64,000 bases of DNA from Ochotona curzoniae. Lineage: Eukaryota; Chordata; Mammalia; Lagomorpha; Ochotonidae. The stretch covers positions 8,618,001 to 8,682,000 of the forward strand of contig NW_024466459.1 in the NCBI RefSeq assembly GCF_017591425.1. The letters run 5' to 3'. The position numbers and the translations under genes were made by a program. Shown here in pieces: positions 61,185 to 64,000 of the stretch (positions are counted from its first letter, which is position 1; every line of letters begins with the position of its first letter). Below the pieces are notes generated by a model. It had not been told where the DNA came from and did not search any database. It was given only the letters and a program-made list of their open reading frames with translations.

Positions 61185-61462
61185 TCCAGAGCACAGGGAA
61201 CAGCTAGGTTCGTGTCCCAGCTGCTCCACTTCCAGTCCAGCCCGCTGCTTATGGTCTGAGAAAGTGGAGGATGGCTCGAAGCCTTGAACTGCTGCATCCG
61301 TGTGGGAGACCTCGAGGAAACTCCTGGCTTTGGACTGGCCCAGCTCTGGTCATTGTGGCCATTTTGGGGAGTGACCAGCTGATGGAAGATCTGTCTCTTT
61401 CGCTTACTTTCTCTTCTCTATAACTCTGACTTTCAAGTAAAATAACAAATCTTAAAACAATG
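61185..61462 (+). mobile_element. C-repeat SINE
   Basis: TTCGTGTCCCAGCTGCTCCA, GTGTGGGAGACCTCGAGGAA and a tail TTTCAAGTAAAATAACAAAT. Confidence 0.82.
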
Positions 61463-61824
61463 AGAATGCCCTGTAGTGTCAGAGCAGCAGGTTGAGGGGT
61501 CAGGAGGTCAGTGTGGTCTCTCAGGAGAGAGAGGCAGTTGACAGACAGACATGGAGTGAATGTGACTGCTGCCCTGCCCAGCTGTCCACCCCAACATCAG
61601 CCCCTTGCCTCCCCCCGAAGGCAGGACTCCTGGCTGACCCGGCCTCCATCTGTGTAACCCGGGGTCAGCACGCACAAAGGAAGATGGGTCCCTGGCCTTG
61701 CAGAAGGGGAGAAACGCCACCTGCCCAGAGACCTCAGGAAGTGGAGGAGAGAAGACTGCGGGCAGGGACACTCCCAGGGCCTAACCAAAGGGGAGGTGAT
61801 TAAAGTGACTCTGATGCCATCAGC

Positions 61825-62000
61825 AGGGGGTCCGTGGGTCTCCCACACGGGTGCAGGGTCCCAAGGCTTTGGGCCGTCTTCCACTGCCTTCCCAGGCCAC
61901 GGGTAGGGAGCTGGATGGGAAGAGGGGCAGCCAGGACCAAACCAACACCCATTTGTGTGACAGTAGCTTAGCCTGTAATGCCACAACGTTGGCCCCTTCA
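61825..62000 (-). mobile_element. C-repeat SINE, 3' end missing, before the RHBDF2 start exon
   Basis: GGGTCTCCCACACGGGTGCA, GGGTCCCAAGGCTTTGGGCC and ACAACGTTGGCCCC. Confidence 0.78.
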
Positions 62001-62209
62001 TATTCCCTTTGTGATCTGGTCCTTGCCCAAAACAAGATAGCAGGAAGGGACAGGATGCAAATCGCAGGACAGAAATAACCCTCCCCACACTCCATCTCAC
62101 CCAGGTGGCCTAGGCCAACCCTGGAGTTAGGTGTAAAGCAACTTTAGACTGTGCTAGGGCCACCCACGCCCCACACCCTCCCACTGTCTCATTCCAGCCC
62201 CTGCCCAGC

Positions 62210-62353
62210 ATGGCGTCGGCTGATAAGAATGGGGCGAGCCTCTCCTCCGGGTCCAGCAGCCGCCTGCAGAGCCGGAAGCCGCCCAACCTCTCCATCACCA
62301 TCCCGCCACCTGATGCACAGCCGCCTGGCGAACAGGACAGCATGCTCCCCGAG
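62210..62353 (+). CDS. RHBDF2: RHBDF2 coding exon 1 (transcript exon 2)
   Basis: The exon begins at 62198 after acceptor CTCATTCCAG, with 12 untranslated bases before the ATG. Encodes [20 protein letters not shown] to GEQDSMLPE. The donor is CCCGAG|GTGTGG. Confidence 0.93.
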
Positions 62354-64000
62354 GTGTGGGCATGGCCACAGGGCTGCCTTGTGACCCCACGTGGGTGGTT
62401 TCACTTCCCCCAGGAGTTCTCACCCCATGTGCCATGCCTGGAAGGCTCGGGCCTCATTGTCCCCACTTCCGGGGCTCAAAATAGGGCAGAGAGCCAGGCC
62501 CAAACTGTGAGCTGGGTCACGGTGGTGGTGGTGGCAGCTGTGGCGGTGGGAGACAGGAAGTGCTGGTGAGCCTGGAGCTGTTTCCTGTCATCTCCCAGCT
62601 TGCTGAGGGCTGGGTCATCTGTGACCTGGGAGAGCAGGGACAGTGTCACTCAAGCAGCACCTGCTCCCCCAGGAGGACAACAGCAACTTCATGTCCAGCC
62701 CACAGCCCTGGGTCGCACAGAGAGCCCATTGAAGACAGGCTCCAGGCCTGGCGTGGGTTGCCCATGCTGCACGCCACATAAAGAGGAGCTGTGTGAACAC
62801 TGCCCACTTACCAGGGGGCCTTCAGAGGGCACGGCCACAAGGCCATGGGTTGTGGGTGAGGAGCTGGGCGGCAGGGAGGGAGAGCTACCCGGGGCCTTGG
62901 GAGGCAATGCAGAGGCAGCTCAGACTTTGGGCTCCACACAGCACCCCCACCCACCTCCTCCTCCTGCCCGCAGAGGCCCAAGAACCCAGCCTACCTGAAG
63001 AGCGTCAGCCTCCAGGAGCCGCGGGCACGATGGCAGGAGAGTGTGGAGAAGCGACCCGGCTTCCGCCGCCAGGCCTCCCTGTCCCAGAGCATCCGCAAGT
63101 AAAGGCCTGCCCTCACTGCCACCCCCCTGGGCCCCCTGCCCACTACACCCCAAGTCCCCTGCCCACTGCCCCCAAGTCCCCTGCCCAGTGCACCCCAAGT
63201 CCCCTGCCCAGTGCAGCCCCAGTCCCCTGCCCACTACACCCCAAGTCCCTGCCCACTATACCCCAAGTCCCCTGCCCACTGTACCCCAAGTCCCCTGCCC
63301 ACTGCACCCCAAGTCCCCTGCCCAGTGCAGCCCCAGTCCCCTGCCCACTACACCCCAAGTCCCCTGCGCACTACACCCCAAGTCTCCTGCCCACTATACC
63401 CCAAGTCCCCTGCCCACTGCACCCCAAGTCCCCTGCCCACTGCCCCCAAGTCCCCTGCCCACTGCACTCCCACCCCACTCTGCTCAGTGCACCACACTCC
63501 CGCCCACTGCATTCCAACTCCCTGCCCAGTGCACTATACTCCCTGCCCAGTGTACCCCCTCCCTGCCCAGTGCACCCCCACTTCCTGCTCAGTGTACCCC
63601 ACTCCCCTACCCAGTGTACCCCCTCCCTGCCCATGCACTTCCCAGCCCCCTGCCTGGTACAGCCTGCATCCATGATGGTGGCTGAGGGTCCCAGGAGTGG
63701 CTCCCAGGGGTCTTCCCAGCTGTATCACCCATCTCTGCCAAGGGGCCATGGGTACACACAGAGCACCCCTCACAGCTGCACCATGGCGCCTTGCACACGC
63801 TGTCTCTCCTTTTTAACACCGTCTCTGCTCCCGCAGGGGCACTGCCCAGTGGTTCGGAGTGAGCGGCGACTGGGAGGGCAAGCGGCAGCACTGGCAGCGC
63901 CGCAGCCTGCACCATTGCAGCGTGCGTTACGGCCGCCTCAAGGCCTCGTGCCACAGGGACCTGGAGCTGCCCAGCCAGGAGGTGCCGTCCTTCCAAGGCA
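62210..64000 (+). CDS. RHBDF2: RHBDF2 (iRhom2), N-terminal part of the coding region, runs off the window
   Basis: iRhom2 is an inactive rhomboid of the ER and Golgi that escorts ADAM17 to the cell surface and so controls TNF and EGFR-ligand shedding. Three coding exons are present: 62210-62353, 62974-63098 and 63837 to beyond 64000. They give the first 144 residues of a protein of about 850. All of it is the cytosolic N-terminal domain; the transmembrane and rhomboid parts lie to the right. Blocks such as [43 protein letters not shown] and [12 protein letters not shown] match human. Ser60, Ser83 and Ser113 fall exactly at the 14-3-3-binding phosphosites reported for iRhom2. The start codon has A at -3 and G at +4. 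Confidence 0.95.
62974..63098 (+). CDS. RHBDF2: RHBDF2 coding exon 2
   Basis: Acceptor GCCCGCAG; reads [20 protein letters not shown] through [11 protein letters not shown]. The donor is CGCAA|GTAAAG. Holds Ser60 and Ser83 in 14-3-3-like contexts. Confidence 0.94.
63130..63660 (+). repeat. Minisatellite in RHBDF2 intron 3
   Basis: About fourteen copies of a 20-23 base unit CCCCAAGTCCCCTGCCCACTG from 63130 to about 63470, then a more diverged tail of TGCCCAGTG units to 63660. A five-unit block recurs with a period of about 114 bases (63211-63248 and 63325-63362 are the same segment). The minus strand is rich in GGGG runs. Confidence 0.9.
63837..64000 (+). CDS. RHBDF2: RHBDF2 coding exon 3 (cut by window end)
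   Basis: Acceptor CTCCCGCAG; reads [19 protein letters not shown], then [18 protein letters not shown] and onward to SFQG at the edge. Contains RRS113LHH. No donor is seen before the window ends. Confidence 0.94.

Noticed and set aside
63130..63480. Regularly spaced repeats resembling a CRISPR array
   Set aside because: The unit repeats without unique spacers, in a mammalian intron; it is a minisatellite.
63041..63685. 214-codon frame over RHBDF2 exon 2 and the intron 3 array
   Set aside because: It is in the wrong frame for the exon and translates the minisatellite as [13 protein letters not shown] repeats; this is not a gene.

Overview
This window is mammalian nuclear DNA, most likely from a pika (Ochotona, Lagomorpha). 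It carries about forty copies of the lagomorph tRNA-derived C-repeat SINE, in both orientations. Several copies belong to a young subfamily with a 'gtagtgactaaagtccttgcc' type head and a 'ggttctaatcccggcagccccgcttcc' type core, which I associate with pikas rather than rabbits. The genes have short GC-rich exons with GT/AG introns and CpG-rich first exons. The gene order matches human 17q25 (ST6GALNAC2 - SNHG16 - PRCD - CYGB - RHBDF2), read in the opposite direction.

Layout. 1-8200: intergenic DNA packed with SINEs. 8230-20055 (+): all nine coding exons of the Golgi sialyltransferase ST6GALNAC2, with a 375-residue product and a poly(A) signal at 20541. Intron 6 contains a 293-codon proline/serine-rich open frame (16856-17737) with strong coding-type codon bias that I cannot name. 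21.8-24.3 kb (-): the snoRNA host gene SNHG16, tail-to-tail with ST6GALNAC2, carrying two intact SNORD1-type C/D snoRNAs and one decayed one. 24.4-33.5 kb: intergenic DNA with SINEs and a short interstitial telomeric array. 33501-35343 (-): the photoreceptor gene PRCD, three small exons coding 53 residues. 37606-44031 (+): cytoglobin CYGB, four exons, 190 residues, with its 3' UTR ending near 45.0 kb. 45-51.5 kb: intergenic. From about 51.6 kb (+): the promoter and untranslated first exon of RHBDF2 (iRhom2), a 10-kb first intron, then the first three coding exons (62210 to the window end, 144 residues).

The genes do not form a pathway. ST6GALNAC2 sialylates O-glycans in the Golgi; SNHG16 supplies guides for 28S rRNA 2'-O-methylation; PRCD is a photoreceptor disc-membrane protein; CYGB is a six-coordinate haem globin; iRhom2 is an ER/Golgi pseudoprotease that escorts ADAM17. 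PRCD and CYGB lie head to head with about 2.3 kb between start codons.

The items most worth a second look are the unnamed open frame in ST6GALNAC2 intron 6, a 25-base motif shared by its flank and a site 14 kb upstream, the decayed third SNORD1 copy, homeodomain-type motifs just upstream of PRCD, altered residues in PRCD, and two GC-rich tandem arrays in RHBDF2. All exon calls come from reading frames, splice signals and remembered family sequences; no alignment was run.
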